Shown piece by piece: positions 35,801 through 47,890 of a stretch of 64,000 nt of DNA. How positions within the stretch are numbered: the stretch's first letter is position 1; each line of letters opens with the position of its first letter. A program made the translations under genes and the position numbers. The DNA is from Unio delphinus (lineage: Eukaryota; Mollusca; Bivalvia; Unionida; Unionidae): the NCBI GenBank assembly GCA_029339505.1, contig JAQISU010000070.1, positions 4,021,501 through 4,085,500 on the forward strand, in the 5' to 3' direction. The notes under the pieces were generated by a model. The model worked only from the letters and a program-made list of their open reading frames with translations, did no database searches and had not been told where the DNA came from.

Positions 35801-38484
35801 TTACCAGAACATGACCCCTAAGTAATTGCTGTCTTCATGTATAACAGTGGTGATCTGATTTTAATCAGTTTGGATTGATCTGTTAATTGTTAAAACAATT
35901 AACAAAACAAACTTCAAAATAAACATACCCTTTTTTATGTATAATTGATGTGTTCATTTTTGTAATCTGTTATGGGGTGGTATATATATTGTTATTATAT
36001 TTCTCTTTTGGTACTCTGTATCTAGGAGATGACTGCCCTCGATATAATTTGCCCGGTTCGAGTAAACTTACTGGTGGAATAAGTAGAGATCTGAGCAGAT
36101 ATATAGAACAGAATGACTCGAGCTCCCGTATACAAAAGAATAAAAATGTAATCAATTATAAACAATGGAAAACCAATACAATTCATTAAAAAGATACACT
36201 TCTATTAGAATAAATCTGTCTTTGTACCCTTTAAGACACACTTAGATTTATATAAAAATAAAAGAATTGCCAATCTGTTTACAGATGGGACTTTTTCTCA
36301 TCATACAATCGAGTGAACAGTCGAAATCGTCATGTGTGAGTGCTTAACCTACTTAGCAATTTTTCCCTCCAATTTGTCCTTTCACTCCTTCTTTCCTCCT
36401 GTTTTTCTTTCTCTCTGACTTCCTCGCGGTCTTGCCTCCCTTCTTTGGGCAGACAGGTTGATATGTAGAGTTCTCAATGCGTCTGAATATGTCCCAAATA
36501 TATCTCTGCAGACTTCTCACTACCTGTGAAGATGTATTTTCCCCTTGTAAAGAAAAACAGAGAGCTAGCTTAAGTTTTCCTGTCAGCTATTCCACAGGGA
36601 GTGAATCATTTCTCCCTCCCTCATTATCAGATTTCACTATTGGCATTCAAGCAGATGTCAAAGGCTATTTAACCAGGTCAAGCATGGCAGACCCAAAACA
36701 ATCCTAGTTCCCTAATTACCCTATTTCAGCGAATACACAATTCTAGTCTATCATACATGAAATCATTTAAGATGGGTGAATTCAAACAGATTCTCTTAAC
36801 TCATATAACTGAAGTAATACATGAAATATTAGAATACCCCATTGCTATACAACAAGATGACAAATTGAACAATTTGTCACACTTTTATAAAGAAATATAA
36901 AAATCAGCACAGTTATACTCATATCAGGAAAAATTGATCTACAAATTTAAACAACTAAATTCATGCACATAGCAGACAATTCAAGCAAAACATTACATTG
37001 GCATAAACGAATTTCATGAAATTGATGCAAAATACCTTAAGTTGTATTGTTTACACCCCGATTCTTCCCAGGCATCAGTCCCCTTGGTCAACGGTTATCA
37101 CAAGGAGAATTTCTTGCAAATTCTGACCTCGGAGTCGAAGATTGAAGTCAAAAGACTAGTATTCTCCCTTGTAGAGCAGCTTAGACTAATTTGAATTTCC
37201 GATGTATGGTATTAAACTAGGAATTTCAGTGTGGGAAACACACCCCTTCATTTAGTGTGGCCAATCATTATTATGTACATTTTCTGCCCTTTTAGAAGCG
37301 CCAAACCATGGGTCGGTCTGACCTCCTACGTTGACTACTGGTAACGGGAAATTCTCAATTCGTGACAGTTTAACCATGAAATCAAAGTTTACCATGTTCC
37401 TAATAGTCTGTCTGACTCCTGCATAAACAAATGCTAACAAATGTTTAATTTCAGAACAGAGTTCTCCCCTCAAAAAGACATTCCGAACATGGCAGCGTGG
37501 CGATTGATTTGTGTCCATTCTCTAGAAATCTAATTAATGGTTCTCTGCTCTCAGCTAATGGGTCCAAGATAGATTGGCAGAAATTTGCCCCGTCACTTAA
37601 TCATATTGTAGAGTAATTTTCCTTTTAATGCATTTGTGAGAATAAAATTTAGATAGTGTATTTGTTCATAATTTTTTTTTTCTCACAACATTTGGAAACA
37701 AAGTATTATCTAAAACAGACTTGAAAACTTTACTTTAATCAAACAGTGCAAAGTTAGTCCTTTGTCTTTTGCATCACAGGTAATAAACCTAGCATTGTAA
37801 CTGTAACATAGTTTTACCCCGAAAATTGTAAGCAAAACATCATATGGTGCTCCTGATCCCAAAATAAAAATAGGTATTATCCATATACGATAAAACCAGC
37901 ATTTCTTCTCTATAAAAGCCTTTGCTATACACTTTGACTGGGTCACCAACTGTTTTTGGACAACGATCTTTGCTCCAGTTGCTTTGGAATTATATAACTT
38001 GCTTGTGTGATGTGGTATACAGCACTTAACCAAAAACAAATCCGATTTCATTAACTGGCAGTAAACTTAAATGTACTTTGTTATTAGGCAAATACGCTTG
38101 ACTACAATACATGCTTTTAATTTACTTGTATTCCTGAAAATATTTGTCTATATTGATCAAATGATTATTCAGTATCATTTTCTTTTATATGTAAGAACCT
38201 GGCCAAATTTGTATAAAATAATAATAATAATGCCAACCTTATTTGGAATATATAACATTTTTTTGTTGTGAAAAGAAGGCATATGATATTTCATCCCTAT
38301 TCCAATTCCAGACCAAACGCTTCATGTAATTCTGTCTTCAAGAACAATAGGGCTGTCTGTGCAAGTCATATCAAATTTGATACAATTCTTGTTTGCATAC
38401 ATAATTAACAGGTTTTCTCAAACCTCTACATTAGGTATATAAACAATCTTACAGGGTGTTAGGAGTGTGGCTATAAGTACACTT
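32860..38484. other. Mostly unannotated stretch
   Basis: No exon is firmly supported. A weak candidate at 34407-34499 has an AG before it, a GT after it and 31 open codons in phase 0. A 51-bp duplication is at 34704-34807. 35950-37530 has more mixed composition, with several short frames but no motif I recognise. Confidence 0.4.
34704..34807. repeat. 51-bp tandem duplication
   Basis: Two copies containing CTGTACAGTACATGTTATGA and AAGAAAATCTGCCTTTATAT with a few differences. Confidence 0.9.
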
Positions 38485-38563
38485 TAGACCAGTAGTAACA
38501 ACATTGGACCAATAGTAACAACATTGGACCAATAGTAACAACATTGGACCAATAGTAACAACA
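38485..38563. repeat. 20-bp tandem repeat, 4 copies
   Basis: Four copies of GGACCAATAGTAACAACATT, the first with two differences. Confidence 0.95.
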
Positions 38564-38891
38564 TTCTTACCTAGACAAAGGTTAGGCATGTCTTTACAAT
38601 TAACTAATGATTTGTTCATTGTATGTACAGCTGATTTTGTCTGTTTGGATATTGTTTGAAGAGGGACAGATAGAACCTCTTTTATAACAAATGAGAAAGT
38701 AGGATTTTACTCAGTGTATATGGAGATAAGCTTACATTGGACTGGTAAAAGAAGGCACAAGTCTGAATAAGTGGTTATCACGCTGATTCATACATCACAG
38801 GTTAGGGGTCAAGGTACAGTAGGCTGTACATTCTCTTTTCATAGTCTTTTAATTACATTTATTTATATGCTGTATTTTAAATAATCATTGG

Positions 38892-38892
<1 letters not shown>

Positions 38893-38979
<87 letters not shown>
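38893..38979. repeat. (AT)n microsatellite
   Basis: A pure AT run of about 86 bases. Confidence 0.97.
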
Positions 38980-38982
<3 letters not shown>

Positions 38983-39485
38983 ACAAGGAAATTTTCACGG
39001 GAGGAAAATGCAGTATATTTTAAAGGAGTTGTTTTATGATTGTGATATATTATAGCCAATAGAAAATGGATACTTGTGTGCATCTGTTATAATAATTTTG
39101 TGTTGTTAATGTATATAGGTTATATCTAATGCTGTAAAATTTATGGAATTGTAATAAAAATTAATTAATAATTTTACATACGTTGATTTAGATGGATTAA
39201 AATATTAAGTAATATTGGATAATAATAGAAGCATATAAATGTGTATGGTTTGATAGGACAGAGTTTCTGACCATTATTTATATTTACAGTGCGTGAAAAG
39301 TATGTCTAATACATCCAACACATTTTAAATGTCGGCTTGGATCATGCATTATTTTTTTCAGTACAGAGGCGAATATATATTTATGCAGTTGCTATTAGTC
39401 ATGATTAAAGAACTGTGAAATGCAGTTATTCTTGTACTGTAAAGATGAATGTATATGTGATTAAATTTATTAATACAAAGGCATC

Positions 39486-39493
<8 letters not shown>

Positions 39494-39520
<27 letters not shown>

Positions 39521-39548
39521 TGTATGTATGTATGTATGTATGTATGCA

Positions 39549-39612
<64 letters not shown>

Positions 39613-39613
39613 T
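39494..39613. repeat. Symmetric compound microsatellite
   Basis: (TATG)n, then (TG)n, then (TA)n, then (CA)n and CATACGTACATAC. The right side is close to the reverse complement of the left, so the whole tract can fold on itself. Confidence 0.93.
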
Positions 39614-40342
39614 ACGTACATACCCACACAAACCTACCCACACACTGTTGACAATCAAAATATGTTAAGGCTTATTTTGCCATTCATACACTTTGGCTGG
39701 TGAACCAGATGTATTAGAAGCATTTTAAAGCAATTTTGTCACATAATATTTTCTTAACGTATTGATTAGACATTTTTTGTCATAATGCGATGTTTTTCCC
39801 ACCATCGATGTATTTAAATTATTATCGGATTTACAGAAAACATGAAAATATCTGATTTTTCCCCACATTAAAATAAGTGTGAATCTTACACTCAAGCAAT
39901 ATCATTAAAATAAGCGTGAATCTTACACTCAAGCAAAATTGACCTTGTTTTGCTATATTAAATACAGTAATGTTAACCTATTTTTTATGTATTTTGCCAT
40001 TGAATATTTTTTTTTTACAACACACTGCATTTTAGCCATCCTTTAACACTTTAAATAAATAAAATTCACGATGTTTTACTAAAGCTATTCAAGAGAACAA
40101 ATTCAGATGGGATAATTTTGTCTGTAGGTGTGTAGTACAGATGTTGGTATCTATTTATAGGCATGCTATTTGATGAAAGAATGCAGCATCATGTTTATAC
40201 AAGTTGTATCCTAATTAATGATTAAAGTAAATTGGAATACAACAATGCAATTCATAAATATATAAAATCCATGCTTGTGAATCAAGCATGTATTGGATTG
40301 GTTTATTGTCTTGTAAGGAAGAATGCAAGTTCAGTACAGTAC
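39614..40342. other. Unannotated stretch with one duplication
   Basis: A 37-bp duplication at 39866-39937 (unit with CATTAAAATAAGTGTGAATC and TTACACTCAAGCAA) is the only feature. Confidence 0.5.
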
Positions 40343-40343
40343 A

Positions 40344-40445
40344 TTTTATTGGTTGGGGGTTGGATATATTGTATTTGTTTTATTGGTTGGGGGTTGGATA
40401 TATTGTATTTGTTTTATTGGTTGGGGGTTGGATATATTGTATTTG
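40344..40445. repeat. 34-bp tandem repeat, 3 identical copies
   Basis: Units contain TATTGGTTGGGGGTTGGATA and TATTGTATTTG at exactly 34-bp spacing (40348, 40382, 40416). Confidence 0.95.
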
Positions 40446-40639
40446 CCAAGGTAAGAAGATATATTTTTCGTTATTCAAGAGAGACTGCTTTAGAACCCTA
40501 ATCTGTGCCACTTTCAGCTGAGATGGCAAATTTTGATGTTCACTTTTAGGTCCTAGGTCTGTATGGCATGCATTTTTTGCTTGAAAGTAGAATTTAAATC
40601 ACACATTTGTAATCAGGATCCAAACTTTCAATCATCACT

Positions 40640-40950
40640 CCCAGTGGCATAAGTAGGTAGGGGATCCACAACATGGTAGACTCGTACCAAAAACGTATGT
40701 AAAATGTACTGGCAGCTGCCTTGTTTGGCGTTCAGTGTAAAGAGGTTATTGCTAGGACTGATCAGTCTAGTAAAAGGATAATGTGACAGGGTGGGACATC
40801 ATGCTACAGTTATTGCTAGGACTGATCAGTCTGGTAAAAGGATAATGTGACTGGGTGGGACATCATGCTACATGTCTGTGGCATCATGACCCAGTCATAG
40901 ACATCACTATAAACTGCCACACTGCAGATATCATAGCAATATGAATCCCA
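40640..40950 (+). mobile_element. SINE (type A) body with internal 64-bp duplication
   Basis: It matches the body of the full-length type A SINE at 53426-53752: GGACTGATCAGTCTGGTAAA, GGGTGGGACATCATGCTACA, TGTCTGTGGCATCATGAC and ACATCACTATAAACTGCC in order. A segment from about 40744 to 40807 (GTTATTGCTAGGACTGATCA to ACATCATGCTACA) is repeated in tandem at about 40808-40871. The tRNA-like head is degraded or lost. It ends in a CCCAAAAAAATAAAA tract. Confidence 0.8.
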
Positions 40951-41019
40951 AAAAAATAAAAATCTCACAGGCACACAGTAACACACAAATAAATATCTCT
41001 CAATTTGACACGTAACATT

Positions 41020-41268
41020 TAAATTACACAATTCTAGCCAGCATACAAACTTAAATCACAATTTTAATCAGCTTAACAAACTTAAATAAAATTTTATGTC
41101 AGTATGTGACTTTTGAATTACACAATTTTAACCAGCATACAAACTTAAATCACAATTTTAATCAGCTTATCAAACTTAAATCAAAATTGTAGTTTAGTAT
41201 GCAAACTTAAATCAGTTTTAATCAGCATAAATACTTTAAATTGCACAATTTTATGTCAGCATATAAAC
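41020..41268. repeat. Degenerate ~30-45-bp tandem repeat (left part)
   Basis: Repeats of ACACAATTTTA(A/G)(T/C)CAGCATA and CAAACTTAAATCACAATTTT. The same array resumes at 41840-41900, after the TTAA-type element, so that element inserted into it. Confidence 0.8.
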
Positions 41269-41272
41269 TTAA

Positions 41273-41835
41273 CACATTAACCCCTGAATGTTTTTTACTG
41301 TTTTCGCATCAATTGCAAGAAGGAAACACATTTTGGAGACTATTTCTGAATCCTTCCTAAAATATAAATTTCCAAGCAATATTCCATTAGACAAATGGCT
41401 AGTTGTGCTTAAAAAAAATGTTTTTAATTGGTTAGTTTGCTGGCGCATTAGCAGAAGGTGAAAAAACAGACTTTTTTGGTTGTTATTTTTTTTTTTGTTG
41501 CTAAACAGACCCATAATTTTCATATGGAAAAGACTCATCTTGTCTGTTTGCTTTTCAGACCGGTCTGCCATAGATCTGAGGCCATAAAGTCTAAAATCTG
41601 GACATAAATTCAGAATCCGACCATGGGCGATTTTTGGGTGGAAAAAAACCGTCCCTCTGTATTTTGTAGTGCAACTAAAATGTCCAGATTATTTTCTATC
41701 ATTGTAGAGCTACATCTGTCCACCTTTCTATAATACCACCCATGTTAGTGTATCATGCATGACCTTGACACTACAGACCTTGGAAGTAGATTACTACCTC
41801 GTGCCCTGTAAAAATCATCGCTAGGGGTTAATGTG
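41273..41835. mobile_element. TTAA-flanked MITE (piggyBac-like ends)
   Basis: Perfect 13-bp terminal inverted repeats, CACATTAACCCCT at 41273-41285 and its complement at 41823-41835. TTAA sits directly outside each end, at 41269-41272 and 41836-41839. TTAA target duplication is the mark of piggyBac (and some Kolobok) elements; a 563-bp length without coding capacity makes it non-autonomous. It interrupts a tandem array that continues on both sides. A related end is at 22824-22840. Confidence 0.8.
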
Positions 41836-42079
41836 TTAAATAACACAATTTCAATCAGCGTACAAACTATAAATCACAATTTCAATCGGCATACAAACAG
41901 TAGTTGCATGTAAAGAAAGCCTATTATACCACATGCCACACTTAATCCTGATGCTGTAATTGCATGTAAAGAAAGTTTATTAACACACTCAATACTAGTA
42001 TTATTTCAGCTATAGTTAAATGTGGAGAAAGCTTTTACTACACAAATAGAGTTTATAAAGGTCATTATTTTTGTTTCAG

Positions 42080-42254
42080 CTCCTTACTGAAATTAGTGAG
42101 CTTGAGGAGAATGGGGACACAGAATGTTTGAGGGAAACTGTCCTGGCAGAAGATGAGAGGGGTCAGAACATTGCTTCCTGCAGTACACACATACAGGAGC
42201 AGCCCAGACGGCTTAGGTCCAGATCAAAGAGGAGGAGCTTAAGTTTACCAACTG
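42080..42254 (+). CDS. Internal coding exon of an unidentified Ser/Arg-rich protein
   Basis: This 175-nt exon starts after a pyrimidine-rich acceptor (TTATTTTTGTTTCAG) and ends before a GTAATG donor. It reads 58 codons plus the first base of a Gly codon. The protein segment begins LLTEISELEENGDTECLRET, acidic and probably helical, and ends in a strongly basic stretch RRLRSRSKRRSLSLPT. RSLSLP fits the mode-1 14-3-3 motif RxxSxP and the site also fits basophilic kinases. The donor phase matches the acceptor of the exon at 49401, giving G|GG = Gly. I see no start codon here, so upstream exons must lie further left, possibly outside the window. I do not recognise the family. Confidence 0.75.
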
Positions 42255-42305
42255 GTAATGATAATGTCATGTTTTCGAGATTTGTCTAACTTACACATAT
42301 TGTTA

Positions 42306-42410
42306 GTCTGGTATAGTATAATCTAGACATCACTATAGACTGCCTTACTGCAGACATCGTAGCGATATGATTGAAAAATTGTTAAAGCTACATTGAAAGG
42401 CATAATCAAG
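42306..42410 (+). mobile_element. SINE (type A) 3' fragment
   Basis: AGACATCACTATAGACTGCC, GCAGACATCGTAGCGATATG and AAAAATTGTTAAAGCTACAT match the 3' part of the type A SINE at 53426-53752. Only the last ~100 bp are present. It lies about 50 bp inside the intron donor. Confidence 0.8.
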
Positions 42411-43174
42411 CAAACAAACAGAATATTGTTTAATTTGCCCAACTGGGCTTTTACAGTAGGTAGAATGGTTGCCAAACATGACCTTTTTTATCCTGGGCTC
42501 CTTTTTGGTAGGTTTCTCTACCCTTGGATGAATAGTAAATGAAAATGGAATGAAATGCATTTCATGGATGGATTTGTTGCTTAACTTTCATAGTTACACT
42601 CCTTACAAGCTATGACATTGTGGCAGATGTAATGACCACCAGGACATGATCATTCATTGTATATGTTCAATGTTAGAAACAAAACAAGAAATAAAATTTG
42701 CTGACAAAGGCTTTATTTTATTTTTTTTAAGTCTGCTGCATTTGTGGTTATATTTTAATTTGCCCAGCTGTCTTTTGAATTTTGTACAATTTATTAAAGC
42801 ACTCTGTTACTCTAGTACATTATGAAAGCTTTTAGTTCTTTCTGTCTCGTTAACCTGCAAAAATGGAAAATCCAAATCTGGTAATAGAGTTATCTTGTTC
42901 CGAGTAAAAATGAAAGGAAGCAAAGTTTGAAATCTGAATGCATTTCTGTGAACATTAAATGAAAGATGATTAATTAATATTGAAATGCAATGTTTGGTTG
43001 GTGAGTTTGTTATTTTAACGTTACTTTATTAGATTATTGGCTATATCACATCAACGAAATGGGAATAAAGGCCTAGAAGGGTATCAAAGCCACAACCTTT
43101 GGATTAAAAATCTGAAGCTCTTGTACTGAGCTGGAGTAATTCCAGAATGCAGCTAATGGAACAAAAAAAAACTT

Positions 43175-46100
43175 AAGTTCAAGCTTAGTGGATAATACAG
43201 TGTATCGTAAATATAATTTAAGCTTAATGGACAATACAGTGTATGGTAAATAGAATTCAAGCTTAATGGACAATACAGTGTATGGTAAATATAATTCAAG
43301 CTTAATGGACAATACAGTGCATGGTAAATATAATTCAGGCTTAATGGATAATACAGTGCATGGTAAATATAATTCAGGCTTAATGGATAATACAGTGTAT
43401 GGTAAATAGAATTCAAGTTTAATGGATAATACAGTGTATCGTAAATAGAATTCAAGCTTAATGGATAATACAGTGTATGGTAAATAGAATTCAAGCTTAA
43501 TGGACAATACAGTGTATGGTAAATATAATTCAGGTTTAATGGATAATACAGTGTATGGTAAATAGAATTCAAGCTTAATGGATAATACAGTGTATGGTAA
43601 ATATAATTCAAGCTTAATGGATAATACAGTGTATGGTAAATATAATTCAAGCTTAATGGACAATACAGTGTATGGTAAATATAATTCAAGCTTAATGGAG
43701 AATACAGTGTATGGTAAATATAATTCAAGCTTAATGGATAATACAGTGTATCGTAAGTAGAATTCAAGCTTAATGGATAATACAGTGTATCGTAAATAGA
43801 ATTCAAGCTTAATGGATAATACAGTGTATGGTAAATAGAATTTAAGCTTAATGGATACTACAGTGCATGGTAAATAGAATTCAAGCTTAATGGATAATAC
43901 AGTGTATGGTAAATAGAATTCAAGCTTAATGGATAATACAGTGTATCGTAAATAGAATTCAAACTTAATGGATAATACAATGTATCATAAATAGAATTCA
44001 AGCTTAATGGATACTACAGTGCATGGTAAATATAATTCAAGCTTAATGGATATTACAGTGTATGGTAAATAGAATTCAAGCTTAATGGATAATACAGTGT
44101 ATCTTAAATAGAATTCAAGCTTAATGGATAATACAGTGTATGGTAAATAGAATTCAAGCTTAATGGATAATACAGTGTATGGTAAATAGAGTTCAAGCTT
44201 AATGGATAATACAGTGTATGATAAATAGAATTCAAGCTTAATGGATAATACAGTGCATGGTAAATATAATTCAAGCTTAATGGATAATACAGTGTATGGT
44301 AAATATAATTCAAGCTTAATGGATAATACAGTGTATCGTAAATAGAATTCAAGCTTAATGGATACTACAGTGCATGGTAAATATAATTCAGGCTTAATGG
44401 ATACTACAATGTATGGTAAATATAATTCAAGCTTAATGAATAATACAGTGTATGGTAAATAGAATTCAAGCTTAATGGACAATACAGTGCATGGTAAATA
44501 TAATTCAGGCATAATGGATAATACTGTTTATGTAAATATAATAGCTTAATGGATAATACAGTGTATGGTAAATAGAATTCAAGCTTAATGGACAATACAG
44601 TGCATGGTAAATATAATTCAGGCTTAATGGATAATACAGTGTATGGTAAATAGAATTCAAGCTTAATGGACAATACAGTGCATGGTAAATATAATTCAAG
44701 CTTAATGGATAATACAGTGTATGGTAAATAGAATTCAGGCTTAATGGATAATACAGTGCATGGTAAATATAATTCAAGCTTAATGGACAATACAGTGTAT
44801 GGTAAATATAATTCAAGCTTAATGGACAATACAGTGTATGGTAAATATAATTCAAGCTTAATGGATAATACAGTGTATGGTAAATAGAATTCAGGCTTAA
44901 TGGATAATACAGTTTATCGTAAATATAATTCAAGCTTAATGGATAATACTGTTTATGTAAATATAATAGCTTAATGGATAATACAGTGTATGGTAAATAG
45001 AATTCAAGCTTAATGGATATTACAGTGTATGGTAAATATAATTCAAGCTTAATGGATAATACTGTTTATGTAAATATAATTCAAGCTTAATGGATATTAC
45101 AGTGCATGGTAAATATAATTCAAGCCTAATGGATATTACAGTGTATGGTAAATATAATTCAAGCTTAATGGATAATACAGTGTATGGTAAATATAATTCA
45201 AGCTTAATGGATAATACAGTGTATGGTAAATAGAATTCAAGCTTAATGGACAATACAGTGCATGGTAAATATAATTCAGGCTTAATGGATAATACAGTGT
45301 ATGGTAAATAGAATTCAAGCTTAATGGACAATACAGTGCATGGTAAATAGAATTCAAGCTTAATGGATAATACAGTGTATGGTAAATAGAATTCAGGCTT
45401 AATGGATAATACAGTGTATGGTAAATATAATTCAAGCTTAATGGATAATACTGTTTATGTAAATATAATTCAAGCTTAATGGACAATACAGTGTATGGTA
45501 AATATAATTCAAGCTTAATGGATAATACAGTGTATGGTAAATATAATTCAAGCTTAATGGATAATACAGTGTATGGTAAATAGAATTCAGGCTTAATTGA
45601 TAATACAGTGTATCGTAAATATAATTCAAGCTTAATGGATAATACTGTTTATGTAAATAGAATTCAAGCTTAATGGATAATACAGTGTATGGTAAATAGA
45701 ATTCAAGCTTAATGGATATTACAGTGTATGGTAAATATAGTTCAAGCTTAATGGATAATACTGTTTATGTAAATATAATTCAAGCTTAATGGATATTACA
45801 GTGCATGGTAAATATAATTCAAGCTTAATGGATATTACAGTGCATGGTAAATATAATTCAAGCTTAATGGATAATACAGTGTATGGTAAATATAATTCAA
45901 GCTTAATGGACAATACAGTGTATGGTAAATAGAATTCAAGCTTAATGGACAATACAGTGCATGGTAAATATAATTCAAGCTTAATGGATAATACAGTGTA
46001 TGGTAAATAGAATTCAGGCTTAATGGATAATACAGTGTATGGTAAATATAATTCAAGCTTAATGGATAATACTGTTTATGTAAATATAATAGCTTAATGG

Positions 46101-47470
46101 ATCATACAGTGCATGGTAAATATAATTCAAGCTTAATGGACAATACAGTGTATGGTAAATATAATTCAAGCTTAATGGATAATACAGTGTATGGTAAATA
46201 TAATTCAAGCTTAATGGACAATCCAGTGTATGGTAAATATAATTCAAGCTTAATGGATAATACAGTGTATGGTAAATAGAATTCAGGCTTAATGGATAAT
46301 ACAGTGTATCGTAAATATAATTCAAGCTTAATGAATAATACTGTGTATGTAAATATAATAGCTTAATGGATAATACAGTGTATGGTAAATATAATTCAAG
46401 CTTAATGGATAATACAGTGTATCATAAATAGAATTCAAGCTTAATGGATATTACAGTGCATGGTAAATAGAATTTAAGCTTAATGGATATTACAGTGCAT
46501 GGTAAATATAATTCAGGCTTAATGGACAATACAGTGCATGGTAAATATAATTCAGGCTTAATGGACAATACAGTGTATGGTAAATATAATTCAAGCTTAA
46601 TGGATATTACAGTGTATGGTAAATATAATTCAAGCCTAATGGATAATACTGTTTATGTAAATATAATTCAAGCTTAATGGATAATACAGTGTATGGTAAA
46701 TATAATTCAGGCTTAATGGATAATACAGTGTATGGTAAATATAAAAGCTTAATGGATAATACAGTGCATGGTAAATATAATTCAGGCTTAATGGATATTG
46801 CAGTGTATGGTAAATATAATTCAAGCCTAATGGATAATACTGTTTATGTAAATATAATTCAAGCTTAATGGATAATACAGTGTATGGTAAATATAATTCA
46901 GGCTTAATGGATAATACAGTGTATGGTAAATATAATTCAAGCTTAATGGATAATACAGTGTATGGTAAATATAATTCAGGCTTAATGGATAATACAGTGC
47001 ACTGTTTATGTAAATATAATTCAAGCTTAATGGATAATACAGTGTATGGTAAATATAATTCAGGCTTAATGGATAATACAGTGTATGGTAAATATAAAAG
47101 CTTAATGGATATTACAGTGCATGGTAAATATAATTCAGGCTTAATGGATATTACAGTGTATGGTAAATATAATTCAAGCCTAATGGATAATACTGTTTAT
47201 GTAAATATAATTCAAGCCTAATGGATAATACAGTGCATGGTAAATATAATTCAAGCTTAATGGATAATACTGTGTATGGTAAATATAATTCAGGCTTAAT
47301 GGACAATACAGTGTATGGTAAATAGAATTTAAGCTTAATGGATAATACAGTGCATGGTAAATATAATTCAGGCTTAATGGATAATACAGTGTATGGTAAA
47401 TAGAATTTAAGCTTAATGGAAAATACAGTGTAAGGTAAATATAGTTTAAGTTTAATAGAAAATTCATTGA
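43175..47470. repeat. Giant 39-bp intronic satellite, about 110 copies
   Basis: The monomer contains ATTCAAGCTTAATGGATAAT and ACAGTGTATGGTAAATATA. Recurrent variants are GGCTT for AGCTT, GACAAT or GATATT for GATAAT, GCATGG for GTATGG, TAGAATTC for TATAATTC, and a shortened unit with ACTGTTTATGTAAATATAAT. Most units carry a HindIII site (AAGCTT) and many an EcoRI site (GAATTC). The period is 13 codons, so both strands stay open for long stretches (13-residue repeats such as MDNTVYGKYNSSL on + and LSIKLEFYLPYTV on -), but frames are broken at shortened units and there is no start or splice context. Shortened units recur in groups with the same neighbours, which suggests higher-order units of several hundred bp. 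Confidence 0.95.
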
Positions 47471-47564
47471 ATGGTAAATACAAATAAGAAGACTGCTTAA
47501 CTTTGTTCTTTATATGTATAGAACATCTTTGGAAGTTTTGACAATATGCTAGGTGTAAATCATG

Positions 47565-47890
47565 CATGTGCATATTGGCATATGCTTGTAATTGTGGCAT
47601 ATACCTGTGCATATTGGCATATGCTTGTGATTGTGGTATATAACTTTGCATATTGGCATATGCTTGTAATTGTGGCATATACCTATGCATCTTGGCATAT
47701 GTTTGTAATTGTGGCATATACCTGTGCATATTGGCATATGCTTGTAATTGTGGCATATACCTTTGCATCTTGGCATATGTTTGTAATTGTGGCATATATC
47801 TATGCATCTTGGCATATGCTTGTAATTGTGGCATATAATTTTGCATATTGGCATATGCTTGTGAATATGGCATATACATATGAATGTTGG
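47565..47890. repeat. Second, unrelated 39-bp array, about 8 copies
   Basis: Units contain GCATATTGGCATATGCTTGT and AATTGTGGCATATACCT, with exact 39-bp spacing (47571 to 47610 and on). The motif does not resemble the adjacent satellite, but the period is the same. CATATG (NdeI) palindromes recur in each unit. Confidence 0.93.

Noticed and set aside
37252..37518. 88-codon minus frame with varied, protein-like composition
   Set aside because: No splice sites in phase, no recognised motif. Possible chance frame in a less AT-rich stretch.
43073..47221. Many 60-240-codon open frames on both strands in the 39-bp satellite
   Set aside because: They are translations of a repeat whose period is a multiple of three. 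Frames break at shortened units, and there is no start, splice or domain support.
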